64,000 nucleotides of DNA, taken from NCBI GenBank assembly GCA_018398765.1, contig JAHBMJ010002716.1, positions 1 to 64,000 of the forward strand. Reading direction: 5' to 3'. A program made the position numbers and the translations under genes. The stretch comes from Chromera velia (Eukaryota > Sar > Chromeraceae). Below are positions 46,506-57,100 of the stretch, one piece after another. Each line of letters begins with the position of its first letter. The first letter of the stretch is position 1. Below the pieces are notes generated by a model, which saw only the letters and a list, made by a program, of their open reading frames with translations, ran no database searches and was not told the DNA's origin.

Positions 46506-47492
46506 TTTATTCGAGGAGACCTTCTTTCCCTATTTTCGCATGTTCTCTCTACACTCACTTTGTGAAAGAATGAATGAATGAATGCACAACCAAACGAACG
46601 AACGAACGAATGGCTTCCTTCCTTCCTTTCTTCCTGCAGTTCCACTCCGACTTCATGGACCCCATTGACCTGGATTTGCCTGGAGGTGGGTGGGTGGGGA
46701 AGGCTGGGTTCGTTCTGCAGGTTTTGAATGCACGAGTAGGAGGGGTGTAGACAGGAGCTATCTTGTGTGTGCCGACGTCGGATTGCCGCTTTTCTTCCAC
46801 CGCATGGCCCGATGACTGTTCTGTTTTCTCCTCTTCGTCTGTTTCTCTACCTTCTCTCGTCCGTGTTCTTCAGTGTGTCTCTCGCGTGTCACTCATTTTC
46901 TGCGAGTCTGTCTTTTTCTGTCTGTCTTTCCGTCTGACCGCCCGTTCGTTCGTGTGTTCTGGGGCTGCATCAGCGATTGGAATTGATTGGGAAGGGAGAT
47001 CGAAGGTACGTGGCACATCACTTGCCCTGTCTTTGTGTTTGTGTGCCTGTCTTTTTGTTTGTTTTGCTGTGAATTTACAGGGAGTTGGTGTGTGAGAACG
47101 AACTCAGCGGGGGACGGCGTCTACTTGCGCTCTCTTCTCTGGCCTGGTGNGGGGGGGGGGGGGATGGTTGATTGATTGGGGCAGACAAGAGAGAGAGACG
47201 GACAGGTAGACCAAAGGGGCACAGAAAGGCTCAGTACACTTTTTACGTTTCTCCTCCACGGGTATCTTTGACCTACAAATCGATGAACGGTTTTGAGCTG
47301 TGTATTGAAGACTTCAACTTCAGTCAGATACATCCACTGCGCATATGTATGAGAGTCATGCAATGTTCTCATCTCACACCATTCCATGGTGCTGCAGGGT
47401 ATGCGGCGTTCCACGTGGCCCAGTCCCGTTACTTTGGGGGATGCTACCTAGGCAACGGGGACAAGAGGAGGGACCTGCCCTTCCTTCTCTGA
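44412..47492 (+). CDS. RSPH9: radial spoke head protein 9
   Basis: Eight exons join in phase to 292 residues (human about 276): 44412-44644, 44731-44867, 45224-45424, 45902-45964, 46184-46221, 46640-46685, 47081-47146, 47398-47492. Family landmarks in order: VFFWGKIFGATESYYIAYLL, FPSKKFYWR, HRLSVVVSQIEKD then AAVPRGAYR, NPAFAFRGLMQKEALKLSSW, FMDPIDLDLPGGSW, YLRSLLWPG, and C-terminal YFGGCYLGNGDKRRDLPFLL. RSPH9 is a component of the radial spoke head of motile 9+2 axonemes. The acidic Pro/Glu insert at the start of exon 3 is peculiar to this sequence. The donor of exon 7 abuts an ambiguous base (n at 47150) in a G run. The gene implies a flagellated life stage. Confidence 0.93.
46468..46504. 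repeat. (GT)n microsatellite
   Basis: A pure GT run in RSPH9 intron 5, followed by short GAAT and AACG runs near 46567-46610. Confidence 0.9.
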
Positions 47493-47849
47493 GCAGGCAG
47501 ATAGATGGGAGTGTCTGCCTGCCTTGCTCTGTTGTGCTCCTGCAATGAAGGAACGGATTCTTTCGTCAGATGGAGCTAGAGAATGGAAAACAGTCCTGCG
47601 TCCCGAAGTCTGTGTAGCTCTGACTGGTCAGTGTACGATGAACGATACAGAAGACAAGTTTCCCCCTGCAGCGGAGAAGACTGAACAGGACCTTGTGCTT
47701 TCCAGCTCAGGGAGTCTGGTCTTCCCCCTGAAATCAAAAACGCGTTCCTTTAATTCAAGTGCATGACCCTTTTCAAGTATACAGAGGCCCATTTTGAGAA
47801 GGGTAGTAGCCAAACCTGGCCCATACAGTACACTGAGTACAGCGTCAAG
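47493..47849. other. 3' flank of RSPH9
   Basis: Probable 3' UTR and spacer. Frames of 60-80 codons have no features. Confidence 0.4.
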
Positions 47850-48660
47850 GACAATCGAAAACAGGTATGCAAATCAAATTGCATGGAACAAATAAATTGA
47901 ATTCACGTCAGTGACATCACACACAAATTATAGTAATAGTAACAGTGTCACCTATGAGAAGATTTCCTATAGTTATAATAGAGATCCTTTGTAGTTTGGT
48001 CCTAGGTTTGGTTTAAGGGCCCCAGAATGATAGTGATGAGGAGAACTTCCCAGAGAAGTCCTATCCTAGGTCCTATAGCCTTAGCAGTGGTTCCATTAGT
48101 AAAAAGTTTGATCTAGAGTTTGGTACACAAACTAAACTTCTAACAATATTTTTTGATTGCTCTGCATGCACGCCAGTAAACGATTCACTAGACCAGTCAG
48201 TTTTAAGACTAGCTAAGCTAAGGAATGTTCATTCATGCTAGAATTCATGTGAAGTGTCCTAGGAAGTGTCCCACAAGCCACTGGCAAGACTTCTCTAAGA
48301 AAAGCCGTAAGGAGACTTCCCGGCCGGCCTAGCGGCCAGCAAGCACCCCAGAAATGTGGCTTGAAATGGTTATATCACCGTGTGGTCGTAGTATGTGAGA
48401 TTATTAGACTAGGTATATGATATGTTTAATCTAGTGTTTAATATGATTTGTCTAGCCTAGTATTACTCAGCCTAGTATCGACCTAGTAGTTCATTTAACA
48501 ATTAGTGCTACACTTGCTTTGAGAATATGTATAGCAATTAATAGTTACTCTAGTAATTAATCTATAGGTACCACTTCAAAGCTATAGGTGTCCAGTGCTA
48601 GGTCCAGTGCTAGGTGCATTTAACTGCATTAAGGTGAATTACTAGTAGAATGACACGGGA
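47850..48660. other. AT-rich island 6 (convergent gap)
   Basis: AT-rich, ORF-poor DNA between the convergent RSPH9 and CTU2 genes. CTAGG words are frequent, an A-box-like GGCCTAGCGG lies at 48326-48335, and a 12-bp tandem repeat CCAGTGCTAGGT lies near 48591-48615. Confidence 0.65.
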
Positions 48661-48817
48661 GAGGATCTGCCGAGTCAGTGACAGTCTAGCTCGGTGCCGA
48701 CGAGTCGACAGCACTATGACCGATCCAGCTAGCGATCCAGCCTCTTGCCCAGCGCCGCCAGATTTAATTTTTGTTTGGCAATGTTGGCATGGCAACCCAA
48801 TTTCGGTTCAAGTTCAA

Positions 48818-51769
48818 TTAACAATTTTCTGCTCCCAAAGCAAACAAACGAACGACGCGGGCAGCTGCCGGACCCGAAGCTGCGATGCGGGTACACGCCA
48901 GGCAGAGGCTGTGCTCAATGTGTGTCCCCTGCCCTCCTGATTTGTCCCTTGGTCCCGACACGGCACCCTCTCTTGGCTTGCTGGAGACCGCGCCTCCCTT
49001 CTCCATGTCCTCCATCTCCTCCCGACAACCTAGACTCTTCGTGTTCTCCTCCTCGAAGGTCCCCAGGAAATCCCGCAGGATCTGCATCGCAATGCATAAT
49101 CAGACCGACCCCCCATGCACTCATGCACTAGACCTATAGTCAAGGAAAAGGTAGACACCCTACACGAGTAGTCAGTCACATGCAATCATACGGGGAAAGG
49201 CCCCTACGCACCCAGCTCCCCAAGCAACGCAGTTCAAAGGAGGCACGCAGAAGAAGAAAACATAGAAGAAAAAGCAGAGAATTGAGAAGGGGGCAGAGAG
49301 GCTTCCTCGGAAAGCTACGTAAGATGCAGGAAGAGACGCTCATTTCCATTCCAACTCTGCGTTCGATCTGCCGCCCTCCATTCTTTCTCCCGTACTTTCT
49401 ATTTCTTTCTGTGTGTGTGCGTGTGTCTGTGCGTATAAATCTGTGCACGTTCGTTCTCGTCTGGAGAGACCTACCTCCCTCTGCTTGCGGCTCCACCTGA
49501 CCACCCTCTCCTTCTGGTCCACCCGTTCCCTTCTCCCACAGCAGAACACACACGAGTCCTTCCGAATGAACCCTCTCAGCTTCAGACTCCCACCCTCAGC
49601 ATCCTCTCCTGTAGCCCCTGGAGGGCCATCTGAGGATCCTCTCGCCTTCCCGTTCTCTCCTCCCACCTCTGCCATGAGTCTCTGCGCCACAGGACCGAGG
49701 GCGCCAGCCATCACCAGGGACACCGAGGGGTGGAAGAACGAAGAAGTGGAAGAGGAAGCAGCACCGCCTCCATTTTCGTGTGCACCCTCCTCTGCGTCCA
49801 TGTCCGTCTCTACCGGCGGCTTCACCTTCTCCGCTGTTCTGTTGACGATCGACACCGTTGAGCTCTTTCCTGCTTGGAGGGACGCCAGCAGATCCGCACA
49901 GAGAGACGGGAGGGAAGCCCGCCCTCCCTCCCCTGAGAGATTAGATGACCAGGGAGAGGGAGGACGGCAGGAAGGCTCGAACACAAACGGATTTACAACA
50001 GGGGGGGGGATTGCACGGGCGTGGTAATAGAGACCCAGCTCCTTCAGTGTCAGTGATCTGAAGGAAGCAAGCGAGAAAGGAGTCAAAAAAGGAACGAGAA
50101 GAAGACAAAAGTGAAGACAGGGATACAGCAGAGTACAGGGACACTCCTCTGAGACCCTCTTCACTTCAAATGACGAAGTAATGATAAAAGAGATCAGGAG
50201 AGTCTGGGACCATAACAGGAAAAACGTTCCACAAAGAAAAGTCAGCAGAGGAAAAATCTGCTGCAAGGGCAACTGCTGGAGTCTGCCTCTTTTTCTTCTC
50301 CTCCAAGTCCTCTCATCTGTGCACCTCAGGCTAGCTTCTACTACGCAGAGATTGCTGAAAAAAGACAACAAAAAATAAACACCATCCCCCCAAAAACAGA
50401 TGGCACAGATTTTTTCCGTCCCCACAAAAAGAAAAGACGGAAAATTTCCGTCCCCACAAAAAGAAAAGACGGAAAAAAGCCACTCACCGAAAAGGCCGGC
50501 ACAGAACGAGGCCTTCAAATCTGCACAGACAAAAGCAACAATGCATGCAGGAAATGGACACACAAAACATGTTTACGCAGAGACAGAGGGAAAATGAGGT
50601 AACGATGTGCAGCAGCTGGAAGCATGAACCAAAGTACAAAGTGAAACAAATATGCCAAGTGATCAAATTGACGCACGCAACGGGGACGCCAACCCAGCTC
50701 CCAAACATCTCACCATGCGCACTCTCGTCCAGGCAGTCCTAGCAAACGCTTCTTCCTCTGACCTCTCATCTGTGAGACCACTCTCATAGGGCACGTTGAT
50801 CCCCCCCCCTCCGCAGGTCGCAGAGAGAGCAGAGGAGGCAAGAGCGTCTGCAGAAGTGCCCATCAGACCAAAGCGGACACCCCGCTGCTCTGCAAATGCA
50901 GCTACGTCCCTCTTCCTGCAGCCAGAGAAGAGGGCAACAAAACGAGGAGGGCAAGCAAGGGTTAAGTGAAACTCCAAACAATAAGACTGTAAGGACAAAA
51001 AAAACACACAACCCCTTCCAGAGACTCAAAAGACGCGCCAAAAGCAAACGTGGGTCCTACGTCACGCTCCTCACACCGCTTGGAGAAAGAAGATGAGCTG
51101 AGAGACTGACAGATAAGGGAAAACTAGCACATCAAACCTCTCTCCTGCTCACCATATGATCTTCATCAAGGTTTCTGCCATCCCCGGACTTTCATCGAAT
51201 GCCTCTCCAAACGCCTTTCTCAGTTCCCCTTCTCTTTTTTCCTTCTCCTTCTCCCTATCCCCACCCCCATCTTCAACTGCATACAAGGAGAATCCTGCAG
51301 GAAGACACTCAAAAGAGAAACTCAATCCCTCACTCTCACTCTTCAACCTCTCCCACACCGTCTCTTCCCTCTCCCCCAATTCTGCAATCCGTCTCCCTAA
51401 CAAATGTCTGAAGTCCACGTGCACAACCGCAGCCACAGAGAGACCAAACACTTTCCCTTCAGCTGCCCCGGAAAGTTTGCCCGTCAGAGCGAAATGCAAG
51501 AGGTGCATCAGCAGCTGGCTTGTCGCACCACCCGACACACAAATGAAGACTGGGTCCTCACGACCAATGCCGCACCCTTGCCGCATTGCGGACTTTACTG
51601 CCAACTCCAGGCGGCTGTGGAAGCAATTCCGACACGCTCGCTCTGGCACACACACCACTGCCGGAGCCTCTCCGCACTTGTAGCATGCGGCAGCTGCTCT
51701 TCTCTTGCGGCCTTCCGACCCCCCCCTCTTCGCCTCCGTCTCCGCCATGGCGATGTCGGAGTGACCCAT
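48818..51769 (-). CDS. CTU2: cytoplasmic tRNA 2-thiolation protein 2 (CTU2/NCS2)
   Basis: Exons: 51153-51769 (start at 51769 or 51748), 50714-50915, 49475 to about 50041 or 50057, 48818-49081; about 550 residues. Features of CTU2: zinc-binding cysteines at the N terminus (CYKCGEAPAVVC, RACRNCF), the degenerate PP-loop motif FICVSGGATSQLLMHLL, GVRFGLMGTSADALASSAL, KELGLYYHARAIPPP, and C-terminal CVFCCGRRERVDQKE then ILRDFLGTFEEEN. CTU2 pairs with CTU1 and the URM1 sulfur carrier to thiolate U34 of Lys, Glu and Gln tRNAs in the cytosol. The long acidic and Ser-rich insert in exon 3 is divergent. The exon 2-3 junction is uncertain because the obvious acceptor (before 50057) breaks the frame. The gene is head-to-head with ValRS. 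Confidence 0.85.
50413..50476. repeat. tandem pair of 32-bp palindromic units
   Basis: Two identical 32-bp units abut (50413-50444 and 50445-50476). In each, TTTCCGTC at the left end pairs with GACGGAAA at the right end, so each can form a hairpin. They lie in the CTU2 intron between exons 2 and 3. Confidence 0.9.
50996..51055. repeat. dispersed intronic repeat, copy 2
   Basis: Close match to 38371-38434, in the same strand orientation, within the first intron of CTU2. Both host introns belong to minus-strand genes, so both copies have the same orientation relative to transcription. Confidence 0.8.
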
Positions 51770-52238
51770 GCAGCGTCAGGCTCTCAAGCTGGAAAGTAGA
51801 TTAAGTCAAGCAAAGGGAATCTGTGTGCAAGGAACTCAGCGATCATACGGACAGGAGATGACTGCTTCTTCTTGGAACTGAACTGCGTTGTGAATCTTCT
51901 TTCGGAGCGCACTGCATGAGGGTCACTCCGTCTCTGTTTGCCATGCAGTCACTTAATTAGTTTTTTGCGTGCCCCCCCAGTTTCGCTTTCCGGGACAAAG
52001 CCGATTATTCGGATAGCTTCTCGGGGGAGACACCAACTATGTTTGACCGCGCTGCATGAGCGCGCTCCGCTTTTGTATAGACGGTCTTTCAACCCGGTCA
52101 AGCTTGTCAGAATAAAATTAAGAAGGACAGTCGCTGTTACTTGTTCGAAAACCGACGAATACAGACTATTAGGCTGGTGTTCCAAAAATTCATTCAGATT
52201 CCGAATATTTAATTCAGTCACTCATAGAAGAACTGAAG
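51770..52238. promoter_or_regulatory. divergent promoter gap of CTU2 and ValRS, 469 bp
   Basis: The gap between the two start codons carries no supported ORF; frames of 90 and 102 codons overlap it on opposite strands without features. It is likely a shared promoter region for two translation genes. Confidence 0.45.
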
Positions 52239-53978
52239 ATGTCTAATCCCGCTCCTTCGGGAGCAAAGAAGAGGCTGGATCACGAAATTGAGTCCTCCTA
52301 TGACCCTGTAAAGGTCGAGGCTGGGTGGGATGCCTGGTGGGACCGGGAGGGGTTCTTCTGTCCTTCTGTTGGCGAAGCGAAGAGCGCATCTCCTCAGAAG
52401 AAATTCGTCATGATCATGCCACCTCCTAACGTCACAGGTGGGGGGCTGAAGGGAGACGGCACAAATGCATGCATGCTTTTCTCCTCTGGCTTTGTTTTCA
52501 GAAGGCCTGCACACACGACACTTCAAAGTCTTTCTTGCGGCCTCATGCGTGTCCCTGTGTGCCTTTTTCGGCGTGTCTTCTTTTCCCCTTTGTCAATTGT
52601 AGATGAGAACCTCCATGTCCCATGCTATGTCGATGAAAACAAATCTAGATGCGCGTTTCGGTTGGGCTGCAGGTAACCTTCACATAGGACACACACTGAC
52701 TGCTGCCATCGAAGACACCCTGACACGGTCGGTATCCCTAATTTGTTTCCTTGGATCCTGGAAGCTTGTGACTGGGTTTCGGGTTTTCTTCCTGTAGGGT
52801 TTTTGTGCTAGGAAATGTATCTGCTGCGGATGTGTGCGCAGCCTTTGAAAGGCCTTTTGCGTTTTCCATGCTTTGTGTGTATTCATGTCTCCTTTCTTCT
52901 CCCCCCTCCGCAGGTGGCACCGCATGAGAGGAGATGTCACGTTGTGGGTCCCTGGACAGGTCAGACTGTTGAATGGATGGATTGCGGTATTCCGTCCTAA
53001 TTTCCCGCCCCCTTATTTACGCTCGTTTACTCTTTTACTCTCTCCCCCCCCCATTTGGCCGTCTTTCTGCCCTTTCTTTCTGTCCCCTCTCCCCAGCCTG
53101 CACACACTCTTCCTTTGGTGCACGCTTGTGGGTATGCATCCATGCGTGTGTGTTCGTATGCACGTCTGAGGGTAGACCCTCTTGTCTGTGTCGTTTGCAT
53201 TAGGGCAGACTCTCTCTTTCAGATTGTGTTTGCTGGTCGATGCGTCACCAAGCATCTCGGCGCGATTCGTGTGCACAGCAAGCAAGAAAACCAGACACAC
53301 ACACACGCTCACATGAATGAACATTCACGAAACGACTGCATGCATGCAGCACCATGCAGGAATCGCTACACAAACAGTTGTCGAACGTCAAATCCAAAAG
53401 TTCGAAGGTCAGCTTCCTCCATGTGGCAGGATCGAGTGACAAAGTGCCCTGCGTGTCTTCGTTCGATGAAAAAAAGAGAAAGCCGCGCATGATTTGCTCA
53501 TGTGGTTGGTTTCTAAACGAAGTCAAGGAACCTGCAACAGTAAGGCTGCCTTGCCAGGAAGTCACGCACTGGTTGCGCTGAACGTTCTCTCCCACACCAG
53601 AGAAAGAGGAGACAGTGCATGGGTACTCATGTACTGATGTGTCTGCCGTGTTGTCCATCTTTCTGTGTTTGTTTTTGTCTGCAGAAAAAACAAGACACGA
53701 TCTCGGACGGGAGGCTTTTGTTGAGAAAGTGGGCATGGCGTTCGATGTTTTTGTTGTTGTTGTTATTTGCGCAGCGGTTTGCATTCTGCTTGGCTTCACT
53801 GTCTTGCAAGAGTTGTGCGTCCTGTGTACAATGCACTTGCGTGACTTTTTGTCTGTCTGCATCGCGCGTTCAGATACACACGTGTATAGATCTCTCTCTC
53901 TCTCCCTCTCTCTCTCTCTCTCTATCTCCCTCTGTGTGTGTCTGCGTCTGTGTCTCTGTCTGTGTGTCTGTGTGTGTG

Positions 53979-54055
<77 letters not shown>

Positions 54056-54102
54056 GTCTGTGTGTGTATGCGTGTGTACGTGTGTGTGTATGTGTGTGTG
54101 TA

Positions 54103-54136
<34 letters not shown>

Positions 54137-57100
54137 TGTGTGTCTGTGTGTCTGTGTGTATGTGTGTGTGTGTGTGTATGCAGATTTGGGAATGGAAGAA
54201 GCAGAAAGGCGGTAACATCTGCAGACAGACACGAAAACTGGCAGCGTCTGTCGACTGGACGAGGGAGGCCTTCACCCTGGACGAAGTGAGTTCATCGACC
54301 TGTCGGTTTGATTGTTTTCTTCCCCGTCTGAAAATACCATCGCCCCCCCTTACTACTCATTGCTCTGTCAAGATGGCAATCCCCGTCTCGTTTCCGTGCG
54401 GAGCGGCGGACTGTCTGCGCTGGTACGCACTTCATTGATACAATCCGTTACTTAAGGCGTGCTCGAAGTCATTTTTCCTTCCCCCTCCCCTTCTCTGCAG
54501 AAGCTGAGCAGGGCGGTCAAGGAAGCCTTCGTCCGAATGTTTGACGACGGTCTGATCTACAGAGGCACTAGGATCGTCTCTTGGTGTCCCCATCTTCGTA
54601 CGGCTCTGAGCAACGTCGAGGTCTCGACAGAGGAAGTCAGGCCGCGCTCCAAAGTCAAGATTCCGGGCTTCGACAAAGAAGTGAGTCGAGCAATCGGGCA
54701 GGGTTTCTCATGGAGAGACTAGATCGGTGCCGGAGAGAAAGAGGTAAAGGCTGCCATGGATAGAATATTCACAGGGGAGACCGTAAGAGCATTCATACCG
54801 TCGTCCGTCGCAAACTGGTGCACGTGATTGGAGCGTCACGGGGTATCTGTCTGTCAACCATTCTCTATTCCATCTGACTCGAACAAGGAACGAAAACGAC
54901 TTGATGTCCCGCCGTGTCCTGTCTGCAGGTCGAGGTCGGAGTTTTGGTCCACTTCCTCTACAGGGTCAAGGGGACCGACGAGACTCTAGAGGTCGCCACC
55001 ACCCGCATTGAGACGATGCTGGGAGACACGGCAGTTGCCGTCCACCCAGAGGATGAGAGATACAAGGTGGGGGGGGCATCGGGGAGGGAGGGGATCTTCG
55101 TCTCTTTGTGGCCTCACTTTGTCCTTCTCACTCACTTTCTGACGATTTTGTTCTTGTGCTATGAACTGAGTGTCCTTGTGATATGAATATACCTCCACAC
55201 ACGTGCACCTCTCTGCAGCATCTGCACGGCAAAGAGCTGGAACATCCGTTCATTGAGGCAAGGAAGATGACCGTTATCGCGGACTCGGAGCTTGTCGATC
55301 AGCAATTCGGCACAGGTGAGTGGATGGGTTGGTGTTTTCTGTTGGACAGGGGGAGACCTTGTGAAGCGACGGCTGGGTGCTTCAACTGAAGGCGCATCCT
55401 TGCATGTTTGCACATATAGTGCACATGTGAATCACGCCTGCAGGTGCCGTCAAAATCACCCCCGCGCATGACGCGAACGACTTTCAGTGTGGGCAGAGGC
55501 ACTCTCTGGAATCCGTCAATATCCTCACAGAGGACGGGAAGATTAATCAGAACGGGGGGCAGTTTGCAGGCATGCACAGATTTGCTTGCAGAGAGAGGAT
55601 CATCGAGGAACTCAAAAAAAAGGTCACAAGCTTCTTTTTCAAGTATTATCGGAGGCAAAAGGTGTCGCCCTCCCCTAAAAGAGATGCGTGCAGAGTGGAC
55701 AACCAGAATTCTGTGTACTGACTCGACCCAGGGTCGTGGAATTGAAATATGGATTGTTCCTTCATATGTAACATTACATGTTGCTCGTTGCTTGTGTTCT
55801 CTCTGCAGGGATTGTTCGCAAGGAAGAGCCCGAATGAGATGAAACTCGGCAGATGTTCCCGGACAGGAGGTAAGTGAAGGCAGACAGGAACCTCCCTCCT
55901 GAACCCAAATTCTTCTCTGATCGTTGCCTTCAAAACGTTCCAAGTGGCAGAGGACCTGCCTTAGTTTTCATCTTGTCTTGCTCTCCTGTCGGCCATTCAA
56001 TGTGATTCGTGTACCGAGATGTACACTGAGGTCTTCCCACGGTCTCTCTCGCATCTTTGGTCCAAATCTTATGCTGCCTTCAGCTCTCGTTGTCTGTCCT
56101 GAGGACATCTGCATGTCCATATCCGAATGCAGACATCATTGAGCCCATGCTGACACCCCAGTGGTTCGTTGACTGCAAGGGCATGGCTAGAAGGTGAGTG
56201 AGCAAGTGGGTGGGTGAGAGAGGGACAGAAAAAGGAAGTCGGCAGAGAGAGAGAAAGATCAGGAGAATATGGGAGAAGCAATTCTGCAGCGTTTTCTCAT
56301 TCTCATTCCTCCTGCTTCTCCTCCCTTATTTGCCTCGACACAGAGCCGTAGAGGCTGTTCGGTCTGGTGACTTGAAGATTCTGCCCCAACACCACGAGAA
56401 GAAATGGTTCGAGTGGTTGGGGAAAGAACAAGATTGGTGTGTCTCCAGGCAGCTCTGGTGGGGACACAGGATACCGGCCTACAGAGTTACTCATCCCCCC
56501 CCTCCCCCTGATGGTGAGGAGATGTGGGTCGTCGGTAGGAATCTGGAGCAAGCCACTCAGAGGGCAAAGGAGAAGACGGGAGCTCAGACCGTCTCTCTGG
56601 AGCAGGATGAGGATGTTTTAGATACCTGGTTCTCCTCGGGGCTCCTTCCCTTCTCTGTCTTTGGATGGCCTGAACAGACAGAGGAACTGGAGACTTTCTT
56701 CCCTACATCCATTCTGGAGACAGGTAGGTAAACAGTGAGTGCATGGTGTTCGTGAACGACTTTGGAAAGGGCATCATGTACACTTTTCAAACCTTCCGAC
56801 ACTTTTTTGCTTTTTGCGCTGTCTTGTTTTCTTCTGTATGGACTCAATCCTCCTCTACTCTCCTTCTCTCGAAGTCTTTCAGATTATCATGCCGTGTTCT
56901 TTCAGGTTTCTCTCTGCCCACTTTTCCCTCTCTGTCCCTTCCCTCCTGACTGTTCTCCACCACCAGACCTGTGCCGGGACTCATGCGGTGATCTGATTCG
57001 GTGCATGATTGAATGACTCTGCATGCAGGCAGCGACATCCTCTGTATGTGGGTCGCCCGTATGGTTATGCTCTCTCTCCACCTGACTGACAGGCTGCCCT

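Noticed and set aside
46974-47005. Possible extra RSPH9 exon (AIGIDWEGRSK)
   Set aside because: It has usable splice sites, but including it breaks the phase of the next exon. Joining 46685 directly to 47081 restores the family sequence PGGSW.
47150-47150. Ambiguous base n beside the RSPH9 exon 7 donor
   Set aside because: A base-calling or assembly ambiguity in a G run. The GT donor at 47147-47148 is unaffected.
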